Positions 12,573 to 24,511 of a DNA stretch of 64,000 nt are shown here, piece after piece (the stretch's first letter is position 1; each line of letters begins with the position of its first letter). The notes beneath the pieces are model-generated. The model ran no database searches. It was not told the origin of the DNA and worked only from the letters and a program-made list of their open reading frames with translations. The stretch comes from Prochilodus magdalenae (lineage: Eukaryota > Chordata > Actinopteri > Characiformes > Prochilodontidae). The stretch spans positions 229,501 through 293,500 of the forward strand of contig JAMWET010003064.1 in the NCBI GenBank assembly GCA_024036415.1, in the 5' to 3' direction. The position numbers and the translations under genes are program-made.

Positions 12573-15500
12573 TTTATAATGTCAGATGATGTTCCTATTA
12601 GGTTAAACGTGCAATATCCAGAGGATGTTTTGAGGATGTAGCCAGGACCACAGATCATGTGCTATGATAGGAAAAAAAAAAACGTTCTCAGTACAACATT
12701 CGGCAGAAGTGTTTTTGGATGTTTGGACTGAGACCAGAGATGGCCAGACAGAACGTCTTTAGAGAATGCTCTCCCACATTTAGAAAGAACATTCTGGGGA
12801 CCAAAAGTAAACTTCCTATTGGCATGGCATTGCCCATTCTCAGAACATTTTTAGAACGGTTCATTTCTAGCTGCGAATACAACTGATTGCCAATCAGACT
12901 CCACATTTACATCATATAGAAAATAATTAGTCTCATATTAAACACAGTGTAACCTGGCCATGGTTTTATAGCCTGGCATCTCTAAACGAAAGAAGCCACA
13001 AGTCACTTTGTTCTGAGCTTGTTTTGACCTGTTGGACAGAGCTTGGTTCTAGCTAATGGAAACTGTTCTCCTGCAGTGTTCTGTGATTTGATCATTTGAA
13101 TAGACGTTAGTGTCAAAATAATTACTGACCTTCTATTAAAGACTGGTGGACTGAGCAACACCAGAGTCTCTCCACCTACACTGAGCTGAGTAAGAGTCTT
13201 GTTCCAGAAATGCTAATAGGACATTAGAACCATAATAAATCATACTACTGTACTTAAGTACATTTGAAGGTACCTACATTAGTAGTTTTCCTCAGGTGGA
13301 GGAACTTCTGCTTTTACTGGAGGAATATTTTACCTTCGCTGTCTCTACTGTAACTCAGGCACATGGTTTGTGTACTTTGTCCACCTCTGCCTACTGGTAT
13401 CAGTGATGGTGCTTTTTCACCAGTGAGAGGTGTAGAGCATAGTAGTCGAGCAGTTACTAATCCAAACTCAGAACTGTCCGTCGGTGCCCTGCTTGAGCAC
13501 CTATGATCCTTTCTCATCGCACAGTAGTACTGTGAAAGTAGGTGGTGGTCTCTGGAAATTGCTTGGTGGTCATAGGATGTCTCACACAATGATTGTCATA
13601 TGACTGAACACACAATAAAACAGAACCAACGATAGACGTTTCTGATCCATCAGTGGTCTGGTGCAAAAACACCATAGGATGCTGAGTTCAGGAACCATGC
13701 ACATCTCCTCGTGCACATTCCTCATCTCAGCCAGGTCTATTAGGAGACCTTAACACCATCACAAACAGTCCTGGTCTGTCCCGACCGCACTACATGAAGC
13801 CTGTGTCATGTGTAGAGATAACAGTGCGCCTTGGTGTGTGCATTTCTGAGTGTGTGTGTGTGTATCCCGGTAGTAGCTAAGAAGCACACACCGGTGCCAG
13901 ATCTCCATGGCGACCCAGTTGCAGTCTGTGCCAAGTCCAGGAAGACATTGAATTAGGGTCACTATGGCCTGTTTCCAGATCCAAATTAAAATGAACCCTA
14001 ATTCAGTTCCTTTCCTGCTTCGCCTACCTGAAAGTACACGGTACAGAGATCAACTAACTCTTCTTTTGTTTTAACCAAACCTTTCCTGAAGGTTTTGTCA
14101 CTGTGGGTGTGTGTGGGTGTGCGTGCGTGTGGCTGTGCCAAAGGTCACTAAAGGATCATGATTAAATAGTAGTTGCACATTCAGGAAGAATAATTATCAG
14201 TTGCATTCAATGGAACAACTCTCCATACCCACCCCCATCCCCAGTGCGAGGCTGTGTCTGCCCAGCCTCGCCTGTAAGGGGAGAGTGAATTGGCTCAGTG
14301 CTCAGCAGATCCACTGGCCGTTTGGAAGAAGGGTCAGCGCTCAACAGAACCTCAGCTATTCCTCCAACCATTCACCATCCACCACCTCACTGCCCACATG
14401 CCACACCTCCTACTCCCCACCCACCAGACTCCACCTTACTGCCCCTAACACTGCCCATCATCCACCATCTTCCCTCCCTCCTCACCTGATACTTCTCTGC
14501 CTGCCTCACCCGACACCTCCACATGCCTCACCAGACACCTTCACGTGCTTCACCTGACACTTAACCGACACCTCCTTACCCTCCTTGGCCATCTTAACCG
14601 ACACAAGCCTGCCCACCTCACCCGACACCTCCGCCCCGACACCTCCATCCCTGCCTCACACAGCACCACCATGACCACCTTCAACGCCACCTCCCCACCC
14701 GCTTCAACGTCCACCTCCCAAGCAGCTATTTTACACCATATAGAAATAAATACAGAGACTTCATAAACACAAAAGCCCCACTAAATTTTAAGTTTAGCTG
14801 GGTTGCTATGTGTTTGTCCATCCTCCCTGGACATATCTGCAGTGAGTGACTTCCTGGGTAGGACACACTCATGCATCCTTTGTTGGAAGTGTTTAAACTG
14901 GCTCCTCTCAGTAACATTCAGGGTTTCGGTATTCAGTCACTGAGTTTCAAATGGTTTTCTATAACTGACTACAGAAATGTAGTTGACTGGCCCCTTGAGG
15001 ACCCCAGAATATACAGCACACAATAACACACGTAGACCTTATACGACGTATATCTCTGTCTTTCTCTTTGGGTCTTTCTGCTATAATCTCCCTGTGACCC
15101 TCAGTGCCTAGCATTCTGCCAACGTAGCTAAAAAATAATAACAGGGTTTCTCAGGACACAGCAGAGCTATACAGCAGTAAAGATAGAATTACACGCACAC
15201 ACACACACACACACAGTAGCAGGTACACACAAGGAACTTCTCGTATATTGAGTCATATAAGACTCTGTGCACATGTATGCTACATACAGAGAACTGGTGA
15301 AGTGCGATGGTTTTGTGCTCCAGGCCACAGCAGCCCTGATAGCACATGTAATATTGTTATTATTGTTTTATATTCAGAGAGCGTGACCATATCATTATTA
15401 TTCTACTTACTGAGTGAACCAGGGCCCCAGAAGGAACAGGAAATTGGTGCTGCAATTTCCAACATTTTTTTAGTTCTATTTTTTTTTTTGTGGGAGGAAT

Positions 15501-15992
15501 ATTTGTCCAGGTTCTGATCGAAACTTGCCATTCTAAGAAATGCTCCTCATTTGCCTGCATGTGATAGGAAGAGGGGGCGCCTGAAAAAATATCGGATCAG
15601 ATTTTATTTGGCAATCAGGATTTGCAGTGTACGGGTGTCCGGCATGAATAGAAAGGGGGGAAAAAAAGAATGAATTTGTTGCTGTCGGTCGGTGAGAGGG
15701 CGAAACGGAGAGGAAGAGAGAGAGAGAGGGTGAATATGAAAGTTAATGAAAGCATCTAGCTTCAGCTCAAATATTCATTTTAGCAAAGGTTTCAAAATGA
15801 ACTGTGTGGAGTTGCGAGTAAGAGTTTGGCTATTCTATTTAAATGTAAATACATAATTCATTACATAGTTGGTCACATGTAGATTTACATTCTATAGTGA
15901 CAGATTCCTGGCTCTTCCCTGTGTATTCCAATGTCAGGAAATGAAGAGAGCATTGTCAGTGTTTGTTCTTATCGCACAATAAGGCCTGGGTA
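12573..15992. other. Intron sequence with an ACC-rich low-complexity tract
   Basis: From about 14345 to 14720 the sequence is rich in C and A. Irregular repeats of cacccgacacctcc and cctcaccagacacc suggest a decayed minisatellite. Short (GT)n at 13848 and (CA)n at 15193 are present. Otherwise no exon, RNA or mobile element is recognisable. Confidence 0.45.
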
Positions 15993-16194
15993 CATTTACA
16001 TTTATGGCATTTAGCTGATGCTCTTATCCAGAGCGACTTACAAGGTTAATGATTACAGGTAGGCCAGTGTAGTGTTAGGAGTCTTGCCCAAGGACTCTTA
16101 TTGGTGTAGCTCAGCATAGTGACCCAGACTGGGATTTGAACCCCAGTCTCCCACACGTAGAGGTGGCACCCTGAGTACTGGTGCTACACCAACC
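15993..16194 (-). mobile_element. tRNA-derived SINE with L2-type tail
   Basis: This is a minus-strand copy. On the plus strand it starts with the reversed tail (catttacatttatggcattt, agagcgacttacaaggtt) and ends with the reversed tRNA-like head (gctacaccaacc). The B box reads ggttcaaatcc, one base off consensus. The A-box region is shortened. Confidence 0.87.
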
Positions 16195-16325
16195 ACTATT
16201 TGTACCATTTGGATGGGATTAGTTACCTGTGGGGACGTGAGGTCATGCCAGTTGACCACAGGATGGCTGAAATGTTTATGATTAAAACAGCACAACTGAA
16301 AATACAGACGCCTATATGACATACA

Positions 16326-16590
16326 CACTCATCACTAGAGAATAGCTGCACCCAGAAAGAATCAACTGACAGGAATGAAACGTAGTGGTATGTATGACAT
16401 CGTGAGACATGCTAATGATTCAAGCTCAGCTGTATATGTGACGGACACAAGGACCGGCCTAGGGTACATGACCGACCCAACAGCCACGATTGCAGACATT
16501 CAGTGATGCCCTTCATGAGTCATCCTGTTAGTGCCAGCCCCATTGGCAGATGGCTGCACAACGCAGGACTACAACGTTCAGAAGGCCACC
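16326..16590 (+). mobile_element. Tc1-like family A 5' portion
   Basis: A left terminal repeat (cactcatcactagagaatag, ctgcacccagaaag) is followed by the N-terminal transposase region. Around 16515-16575 a frame reads HPVSASPIGRWLHNAGLQ, the second DNA-binding helix region typical of Tc1 transposases. The catalytic part and the right end are absent. Confidence 0.78.
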
Positions 16591-16599
16591 TGATTACCC

Positions 16600-17518
16600 T
16601 CACATCTGTTAACGGCCAAGTTTATTGGCTGTATATAAGTGAGGTCAGTTGTGCACCTTCATTCCAGACAGTGCGCATGTCATTCTTGTGATCATGTATA
16701 TATAATAGGTAACAATGCATCAGGAAAAACTGGGAGATTTGCATTGTGTAGAATGCACTTTCTTTTAAATATGCCATATAATGCAACCGCATCATTTAAA
16801 TACCTATGATGTTCCACTCCATCACTTCTCCTGCCTCCACAGCGCCGTTAGAGTCATCATGTTTCTTCATTTGAGTTTTGATATCAAGAGAATACGGCAT
16901 CGTGGCCCAGTATAGTCAGTCAAACTGAATCGCGAGTGTATCATTGTATCCCTAATGAATAATCTTCAACTAGGGATGTCAGAAGTATCAGGAACTTCGG
17001 TGCTATCTTAGCAGCAAAATTATAAACAGAAACAAGAAAATTCAATAACACTTCTGTTTTCATTCATCACAGAGTCACAACAGAGTCACACAGCCAGCCA
17101 GCAATGACCTAGTTCATCTGATAACAGAGATGCAGGAGAAATATATTTATACTATAATATATATTTGTAATTATTTAATAATGTTTAATAGATTAATCCA
17201 GTAGTGCTGCAGGTGTACTTAAACCAGGTTATTAAGAAGAGAAGTGGGGAAGTAGCGTTATGCACTGTTTACCAGCTGAGATTAGACAAGCAACATCAGT
17301 TTGGTATTCAGAAAGCAGCTAAAAAGCAGTCGATGGATTATTACCAACTTAGTTTTTTATGAATTCTATTGTTTTTGTTTTCCTTGCTTTTATTTCTAAA
17401 AACGTTTTGGTAATGTTATTTTTAGCTTATTTTAATATTTTATAGATATACATTTAAAATACATATATCTTTTTTGTTTATTTATTACAGTGCATATACA
17501 TTATATTACACTTTATAC
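16600..17518. other. AT-rich intron sequence
   Basis: This is AT-rich sequence with no recognisable exon or repeat family, other than increasing T/A richness towards the LINE-like 3' end at 17519. Confidence 0.4.
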
Positions 17519-17691
17519 AAATTACATTATAAATCCTGTTTTTATGACTCTCTGATTTATTTATATATTTGAATTTTATTGTCTGTATTTTATTTTTATC
17601 TTTCTTTCACTAATTTTTATTTTGGGTACACAATTGTACCCGCTTCTTTCTTTCAAAGCACTCTATCATCTATGGATGAAAGGTGCTGTAC
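17519..17691 (+). mobile_element. LINE-like 3' end, copy 1
   Basis: It ends in atggatgaaaggtgctgtac followed by an (AAT)n tail, a 3' end common among fish non-LTR retrotransposons with microsatellite tails. A nearly identical copy lies at 19207. No coding part remains, so the clade cannot be named. Confidence 0.6.
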
Positions 17692-17710
17692 AAATAATAA
17701 TAATAATATC

Positions 17711-17757
<47 letters not shown>

Positions 17758-17831
17758 GAATAATAATATCAATAATAGTATTACTACTACTAATAATAAT
17801 AATAATAACAATATTAATAATACAAAATATT

Positions 17832-17870
<39 letters not shown>

Positions 17871-18085
17871 ATATTTTTATTACTGTTACTATTACTATTA
17901 TTATTATATCAGCAACAACAACAACAACAACAACAATAATAATAATAGTAATAATAATAATAATCTATATTATTAATAATAATAAATACTAACAGCAACA
18001 ACAACAATAACAACAACAACAACAATAATAATAATAATTAATAATTATTATTATTATTATTGTTGTTGTTGTTGTTGTTGTTGTT
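17692..18085. repeat. Compound (AAT)n / (AT)n / (CAA)n array
   Basis: The array is an expansion of the LINE-like tail: AAT units, a pure (AT)n run at about 17838-17866, ATT units, CAA units near 17911-17935, then a closing hairpin-like block. In that block, 18003-18085, (CAA)n(TAA)n is followed by (TTA)n(TTG)n, which form roughly 40-base complementary arms. Confidence 0.9.
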
Positions 18086-19206
18086 TTTATTTTTTAATTT
18101 GTCGGTTAGGTAGGTATTTATTTATTATGTTTTTGTATTTATTACAATTGTTTGAACTGACTCATTGTAGTGATGGAATGGCCACTACAGAAAGAGTTTA
18201 AAGCAATACCACCATCCTGTCCAACAGATTGGAAATAAAAACACTGATATATTTCACATTAAACATACAGATCAAAGCATATTTATGCACCACATATTTG
18301 GTTCAGAGGTAAAGAATTAATGTCGTTATAAATGTTTAATGCATGAAGGATTCTTGCTGCTTAATGCCGTTTTGTCCATTGCTAATGAGAATCCTCGAAA
18401 TGTCACTGTCATTAGTACCTGCAGCTACCTCCAACCTGTGACTTCACAAGGGAAAACACCTACCTAAACACACCTGACGTACTACTCCATCCCTCACGCA
18501 TGCAGATGTTAATTAAACACATTGGCATAATAATAGACATCAGCGTACACTCAGCGTGCCGTTTCCTAGGGGTGTATATTTTGCAGGTGTGCACTGAAAA
18601 TCAGAATTCATTTTCTCTGTGTGTGTGATCGCTCTCTAGACTGACCTCACGCTTGGGCTGACTCACCTCTCTCTGCATGAGGCCCAGATGAGTCAGATGT
18701 GTGCGGGTACGCGTGTGTGTGTGGAGATCAAGGAACAATGTGCGTGCTGAATACATGATCTGATGGCTCTGGACAAAGAACCTGAGGGAGATCCGCTTAA
18801 CACCTCCACCCGTTGTTATCAGTTCAGGTACCCTTATATAAAACACGTGCACACAACATGCTTTGTTTTTCTATGGTAACAGAACATGGCCAGAAGTATG
18901 CCTGAAACTCTACATCAGCCTACAGACATCCCATTTCAAAAACTGTGAGCACTGATATGGCATTCCCTCCATTTTCCGAAAAAGCTTGGAGTGTGTCTGT
19001 AGGAATTTGTGGCCACTGATGATGGATGAGAAGGCCTGGCTCAAAATCCACATACCAATTCATACCGAAGGTGGATATTCTATGGAGATTACACAGGCTG
19101 TACCCAAGCGTTCTCAAGGGGTGCAATCTAAAGTAATTCTGTTCACTAATGTAGAAGCGGTGACTGAGCATGTCTTTCTTGAACACAGTTTAAACAGGAA
19201 AGCAAA
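18086..19206. other. Unassigned intron sequence between two LINE-like ends
   Basis: No exon or known repeat recognised. Short open frames on both strands at 18920-19261 have no motif I know. Confidence 0.4.
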
Positions 19207-19380
19207 CAATTTACATTATAAATTATGTTTTTATGACTCCCTGATTTATTTATATATTTGAATTTTATTTTCTGTATTTTATTTTTATCTTTCTTTCACA
19301 AATTTTTATTTTGGGTACACAATTGTACCCGCTTCTTTCTTTCAAAGCACTCTATCATCTATGGATGAAAGGTGCTGTAC
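19207..19380 (+). mobile_element. LINE-like 3' end, copy 2
   Basis: This copy is about 97 percent identical by eye to 17519-17691, including the tgggtacacaattgtacccg stretch and the atgaaaggtgctgtac end. The copies are 1,688 bases apart in the same orientation. Either two insertions of a young family or a local duplication would explain it. Confidence 0.6.
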
Positions 19381-19464
19381 AAATAATAATAATATTAATA
19401 ATAATATTAACAATAATATCATTGCTAACAATAATAATAATAATAATAATAATAATAGAATTGC

Positions 19465-19527
<63 letters not shown>

Positions 19528-19539
19528 TAATATAATTGC

Positions 19540-19577
<38 letters not shown>

Positions 19578-19655
19578 TTAACAATGACAATAATAATAAT
19601 AATAATAATAATAATATTCTATGTTATTAATAATAATAAATAATAACAGCAACAA
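19381..19655. repeat. (AAT)n array with ATTGCT interruptions
   Basis: A long AAT/ATA tail of the LINE-like copy, interrupted at intervals by attgct. It ends in AAC/CAA units like the first array. The frames over it encode only poly-Asn or poly-Ile/Leu. Confidence 0.92.
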
Positions 19656-20574
19656 CAACAACAACAAAGCAAACCCAAAACCAGGGCACATGGCATTTAG
19701 TGTGTTTTTCCCAGATGTAGAACTGGTGTATTAGTTCATCCAGTATACCATTTTAAATCATTCCCCTTGTACCATCAAGCAAATAAATGGTTGATAACCA
19801 GTAACCATGTAACCAGTAACCATGTTTCCCTCACCTCTCATGCACTCAGCATCCCTTAACATGTTTTGGTCATTTGTATTAAAACATGGTCACTTATGCT
19901 GTGAGCCCCTACGCTCCTAAGTACTGGATCGGGCCTGAAAGGCTGTTATGTTCTATGTTTGTTATATATAAGTAAATCCAAGGTCGTATCTAATCATGAC
20001 ATAAAGCCATATTAAAACCGTCAAGCAGATTAACTATCGCTGCGGTGTTAACTCTACAAAGACGTACTGGAAATAGAGCAAACTCAGTAAAAGCTTGGCT
20101 GCAACATCCTACATGTATTTGCTTATATAACAGCTCAGGGTTTATTAGAAAGCTTAAAGTAGATTCCAGCACGCTTATAGCTGCAGAACACGCTTCATAC
20201 TGAGAATCCTTTACAGCTTGTTTATGTGTAGCTGGAGTCGCTATAAGTCAGTGTAATCTAAACAGAAGACAGTAATCCAAAGAGCTTTGCAGTTATATTA
20301 TGGGATGGTAGTGTATTTGAGTTATCACTTGGGTAGTAGTATATGGTTTAGGTCTAGGTTACTAAACCAGGTGGATAAACGGTCCAGACGGTTCTAGCAA
20401 AGCTGTAAAGCAAAATCTAAATAAAGTACAATGCAGATTTTGGTGGCCATTGAACTGATAACGCTTGTGCATGTATGTAGAGGGTTGGCATGAGGCGTCA
20501 CAGTTGGGGGGAAGAGGGAAGAGGTCTGCTTAGGAGTAATCTCTCTTTTTAATCATAGGCTTATTTATGCATTA
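19656..20574. other. Unassigned intron sequence
   Basis: Nothing recognised apart from a short duplicated phrase (accagtaaccatg) at 19798-19824. Confidence 0.4.
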
Positions 20575-21094
20575 TTACATTTTACTGTATATACTGTATA
20601 TCTGCACTCCTGGACACTCTCAGACTCTTTACTGTATATACTGTACATCCTAACTCCTGGACACTCTCAGACTCTTTACTGTATATACTGTACATCTGCA
20701 CTCCTGGACACTCTCAGACTCTTTACTGTATATACTGTATATCCGCACTCCTGGACACTCTCAGGCACTTTACTGTATATACTGTACATCCTAACTCCTG
20801 GACACTCTCACACACTTTACTGTATATACTGTATATCTGCACTCCTGGACACTCTCAGGCACTTTACTGTATATACTGTACATCTGCACTCCTGGACACT
20901 CTCAGACTCTTTACTGTATATACTGTACATCCTAACTCCTGGACACTCTCAGACACTTTACTGTATATACTGTACATCCTAACTCCTGGACACTCTCAGA
21001 CACTTTACTGTATATACTGTACATCCTAACTCCTGGACACTCTCAGACACTTTACTGTATATACTGTATATCTGAACTCCTGGACACTCTCAGT
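20575..21094. repeat. 47-bp minisatellite, about 11 copies
   Basis: Units of 47 bases repeat in register. Each contains tttactgtatatactgta, the variable block tatctgcactcc or catcctaactcc, and tggacactctcag. The two variable blocks alternate irregularly. The 16-base tactgtatatactgta core is a near-palindrome. The unit resembles the 3' untranslated region of a fish LINE, from which the array may have grown. Confidence 0.93.
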
Positions 21095-21559
21095 GGCAGT
21101 GGCAGAAACTGCACTGAGTGGCAGAAACAGACTAACTGAGTAGCACCACTAGTGATTAGTGTGAAAACCTCTAAAACACAAAAACATTGGAGATTTGAAA
21201 AGGACTGTTGTGTGACTGACTGTACAAATGCATTCAGGTACTCTGAAGTCAGCTTCCTATTCGCCAGATGCTTGTTGATCTTTCCTATTCTATCTCTAAT
21301 GATGCAGCAGGTATTATTTTAATACCTGAGGTGCCTTTTAAGATGGAGCAAGGTACATTAAAAAAAAATGTATTCTTTTATTTTTCTTTTAAAAAAAACA
21401 AAAAAAACAACAACAAATCAAATAACATGCCACATTCTCAACCACAGCGCACCCCACTGCATGGTTGGCCACCTCAAACATAGTACATATTTAGGCAATC
21501 AACAAGGACTTCGGATATACCATTCGTCTAGGTATGAAGAGTTCTAGGGGCTCCATCAT
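21095..21559. other. Unassigned intron sequence
   Basis: An A-rich patch at 21360-21425 is the only distinctive feature. Confidence 0.4.
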
Positions 21560-21870
21560 TGCTTCTTGCAAATAACAATTCCAGATAAAAGATGGCCAAC
21601 ACTGTATGGAGCCACTAAGGTGTGGATAGGTTATGAGGGGGTAACCACAGTTGGATGATTTTTTTAGCAGTTACGCTAGCGAGCCATAGTTCCCAATCTG
21701 AGATCCTCCTATAATGGAGAGCCTTAAATCTCTTGGGCAAATGAAGTTTAGGGTCCTCATAAGGAGGTACATCTTAATGGGAGAGGAGATAGAATCCATT
21801 ACCTCCTCCCAAAACTTGTAGACATTTGGACATTGGCACATTATACGCATAAAGATCATTTTTATATACT
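21560..21870 (-). mobile_element. L1-like LINE ORF2 C-terminal fragment
   Basis: On the minus strand the frame over 21671-21859 reads MCQCPNVYKFWEEVMDSISS and later RDLRLSIIGGSQ. This resembles the region after the reverse transcriptase in L1/Tx1-type ORF2 (a Cys-Pro...Phe-Trp motif). After a stop, the neighbouring frame continues with AKKIIQLWLPPHN, which fits the following helix of that family. The element is truncated at both ends and frameshifted. Confidence 0.55.
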
Positions 21871-21879
21871 GTTGAGATC

Positions 21880-23379
21880 AACTTTATTTTTAGCAGATAA
21901 TCAGTTTTGTCGTTTGGTCCTTCCACCTAATCAACACATCCTAGTTGCAGAATGTTTTGCCATTCAGTCCCACTGAGGAGGAACATTCTGGCAGGAAAGT
22001 GATGCCAACACATCAGTGCATCAAAGTCAAGAGGTCTGGTCGTTGCAGAGTTGTCTAATCTGTGCTTGGTGGACAGTGGAATGCTGGGAAGATGGACGAG
22101 TCCATATGTTCTCCAGTCATCATTTGTTGTGATTTGCCCTCTGGGCAGCTGCCCTCAGGATAAAGCAGTGTTTTCTCTTCCTTCCGGAGTGACTATAGCA
22201 GCATTTGAAAGCTCTGTATGTCCACGAGAATGATCGATATTCAGGACTCAGCAGATCTTCTCTTCATAATTCAATCAATCACATGCCTGTTTTTCTAATT
22301 ATGATGGGATTTTGTTATTTCTATCCCCTGTATTACACCTTCAGTCTAGCTGATGCATGCTGCTTCAGACTGACTTTAGTAAGCTCTCAATTTAAGGGTT
22401 TGACGAGCTCTATTGTTAAAAATGTCACGCTGATAAGAAGCATTGAACTGAACAGAGACGACGTTCCATTCAGTCAGAATGAACCTAGGAAAGTGCAGTT
22501 CTCCCTACATAGCTCACCATAGCTATCTGCCTTTGGAATCAACATCTCCTCTCTGGGAGACATTGGCCTCCTTACTGGGGGCACAATGGACCCGTTGCTT
22601 GCCTTGATCACTTGATTTAAGTGACAGGAGCTTCTGAAGCATCTGAAACAGCTTCATATGGATTCTCGAGAACCAAGAAGTTAAAAAAAATAAAAAACAG
22701 CGGAGAAAAGTGTGTCAATCTTGGCAAACCAAAGGCTGAAGAAACTGATACTATGAAGTTGAAGCTGGTGTGACATGAGAAGATTTTTAAGGAGGTTGTT
22801 TCAGTACACACAGACCCCATTTACTCGCAATATCAAATGCACAGCAGTTTCCCAGAGTGTCTCGCAACACACTTTCAGCAATCCACAATCACTGGAAGGA
22901 GTTTGTGGGCAGAGGTGGGCACACATGGTCTCTCTCTCTCTCTCTCTCTCTCACGCAGATTCACACACACAGTCTTCCTGAACTGCTCTTTGAAGCTGAC
23001 GGTTAAAGCAGGATATCTCAGACAAAATTTGATGGACTCCAATATACAATATCTGTACTAATGATGATGATGACTAGTAGCTCACTTGTGATGGTCTATG
23101 TAGACACTAATAACTCAATATTTTGCATTATAAAATCATTTCTGCTCCATTTCATCCCTGTTCGATTTATTAGTCACTGCACTATTTGTCCTCGAGTGTG
23201 CAATATATACTCTTCTATGCAAAAAAACTCTTGATGTGCAATAATTATAACTCCATAAGCTATCCAAAGAATGTGCGATAACTAACTGCTACCTCACCTG
23301 TCTATTGTCTGTTTAGAATATACAGTTTTATAGTCATTTATTATATTTAAATTTTTTGAGGCAATGTGTATACATGTGT
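21880..23379. other. Unassigned intron sequence
   Basis: I recognise no exon. A (CT)n run at 22929-22952 is the only simple repeat of note. Open frames at 22205-22522 and elsewhere carry no known motif. Confidence 0.4.
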
Positions 23380-23568
23380 ATTATGGTTTTATTTTTATTT
23401 TTTTTATATTATTTTTTATTTTTTTCCTCTGTCTCTCTCTCAATTCTGCATTATATATATTTTAGCCATATGTTCAATTACTTTGTGTGTCAAGGGCTGT
23501 TGGATTGCTGCTCAATTTCGTTGTACACTGTGCAATGACAATAAAGGAATCTTATCTTATTTCATATT
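23380..23568 (+). mobile_element. LINE-like 3' end
   Basis: The sequence ends in tcgttgtacactgtgcaatg, acaataaaggaatc and ttatctta-type short repeats. This resembles the 3' end of several fish non-LTR elements. No coding part remains, and the start is a guess. Confidence 0.45.
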
Positions 23569-24071
23569 TGGTATTTGAAATGATTTGTTGAAGAAGTGCT
23601 AAAGTGCCTTAACACTCAATCAGTTCTACATAGACACTGTACCACCATCCTCTGTTCCCCTGAAGCCCTCCAACTGGTCACACAGCCCTGATTCCTGCAG
23701 GCCATACACAGTGGGCCCCACTAGCACAGAGGACTGTATGCACTGCACCTCAACTAGACCTCTATTCTTAAACATCCAAGCTGTGTATTCTAGACACTGA
23801 ACATTTCTACAGCAAGCTGTATGGCTGTTTTACCTGAACACTAGCTGGTATTCTCACTACCTGCTCTGCACACTATTATATACATACATACTGCATTGTA
23901 CACCTGGCTACCTCAACATACTGTACATTCAATATGTACACTTCAATATTTCACACTACTGCATATGCCAACTGCAAACAGTAACATTCTGATGGATACA
24001 CAGTTACTGCTGTTATCGTGTCTCTGCCGTTTGTCTCTGCACTGTTCAATTCTATATTGAATTGAATTGAA

Positions 24072-24318
24072 TTAGCTGCCCGCATCAGGTTTACAACTCT
24101 CATGCAGCCTACAAAGCCAAGAATGGACCAGCCCCTGCCCACCTAATGGCAATGGTTAGGGTTGATCTGTACTTCGAGCCATTCCAGCTGCAAGTACAGT
24201 TTGGCTTGACCCACCATTACTTAAAATGCATGCAGGACAAGCGTTCAGACTCTTCTCTGTCCTGGCACCCAGATGGTGAAATGAACTTCCACGGGCTGTC
24301 CGAACAGCAGCCTCTGTT
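24072..24318 (+). mobile_element. L2 LINE fragment
   Basis: It is collinear with 560-780 of the L2 element at the left edge: ctgcccgcatcaggtttaca, caaagccaagaatggaccag, then gacaagcgttcagactcttc and cccagatggtg. It is frameshifted, and an intact reading frame no longer exists. It lies only about 200 bases from the mdga1 exon. Confidence 0.82.
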
Positions 24319-24511
24319 GTGCATGTGAATTCCACCGGCATTAAATATATTGAGAGTATATTCAGGATAAAAATTTCACAAGGCTAAAAGCTACATTAAA
24401 ATGAACCTGCACAATGAAAGAGCTGTGTCTTTTCAAAGTACATGTGTCACACTAGAGGAATGTAGAAATTTCAAATCAGTCCACTCTGGCACAATTGTGT
24501 GGTATGTGTAC

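Larger units (their letters stand above)
1..24511 (-). other. mdga1: mdga1 intron downstream of the exon (partial)
   Basis: Sequence to the left of the exon lies downstream of it on the minus strand. The next exon should resume at the Trp that follows the PRPQ motif and run through the second Ig1 cysteine (a YYCKAENG-like stretch). I could not find it on this strand, so the intron is probably longer than 24.5 kb. Its content is non-coding and repeat-rich. Confidence 0.6.
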
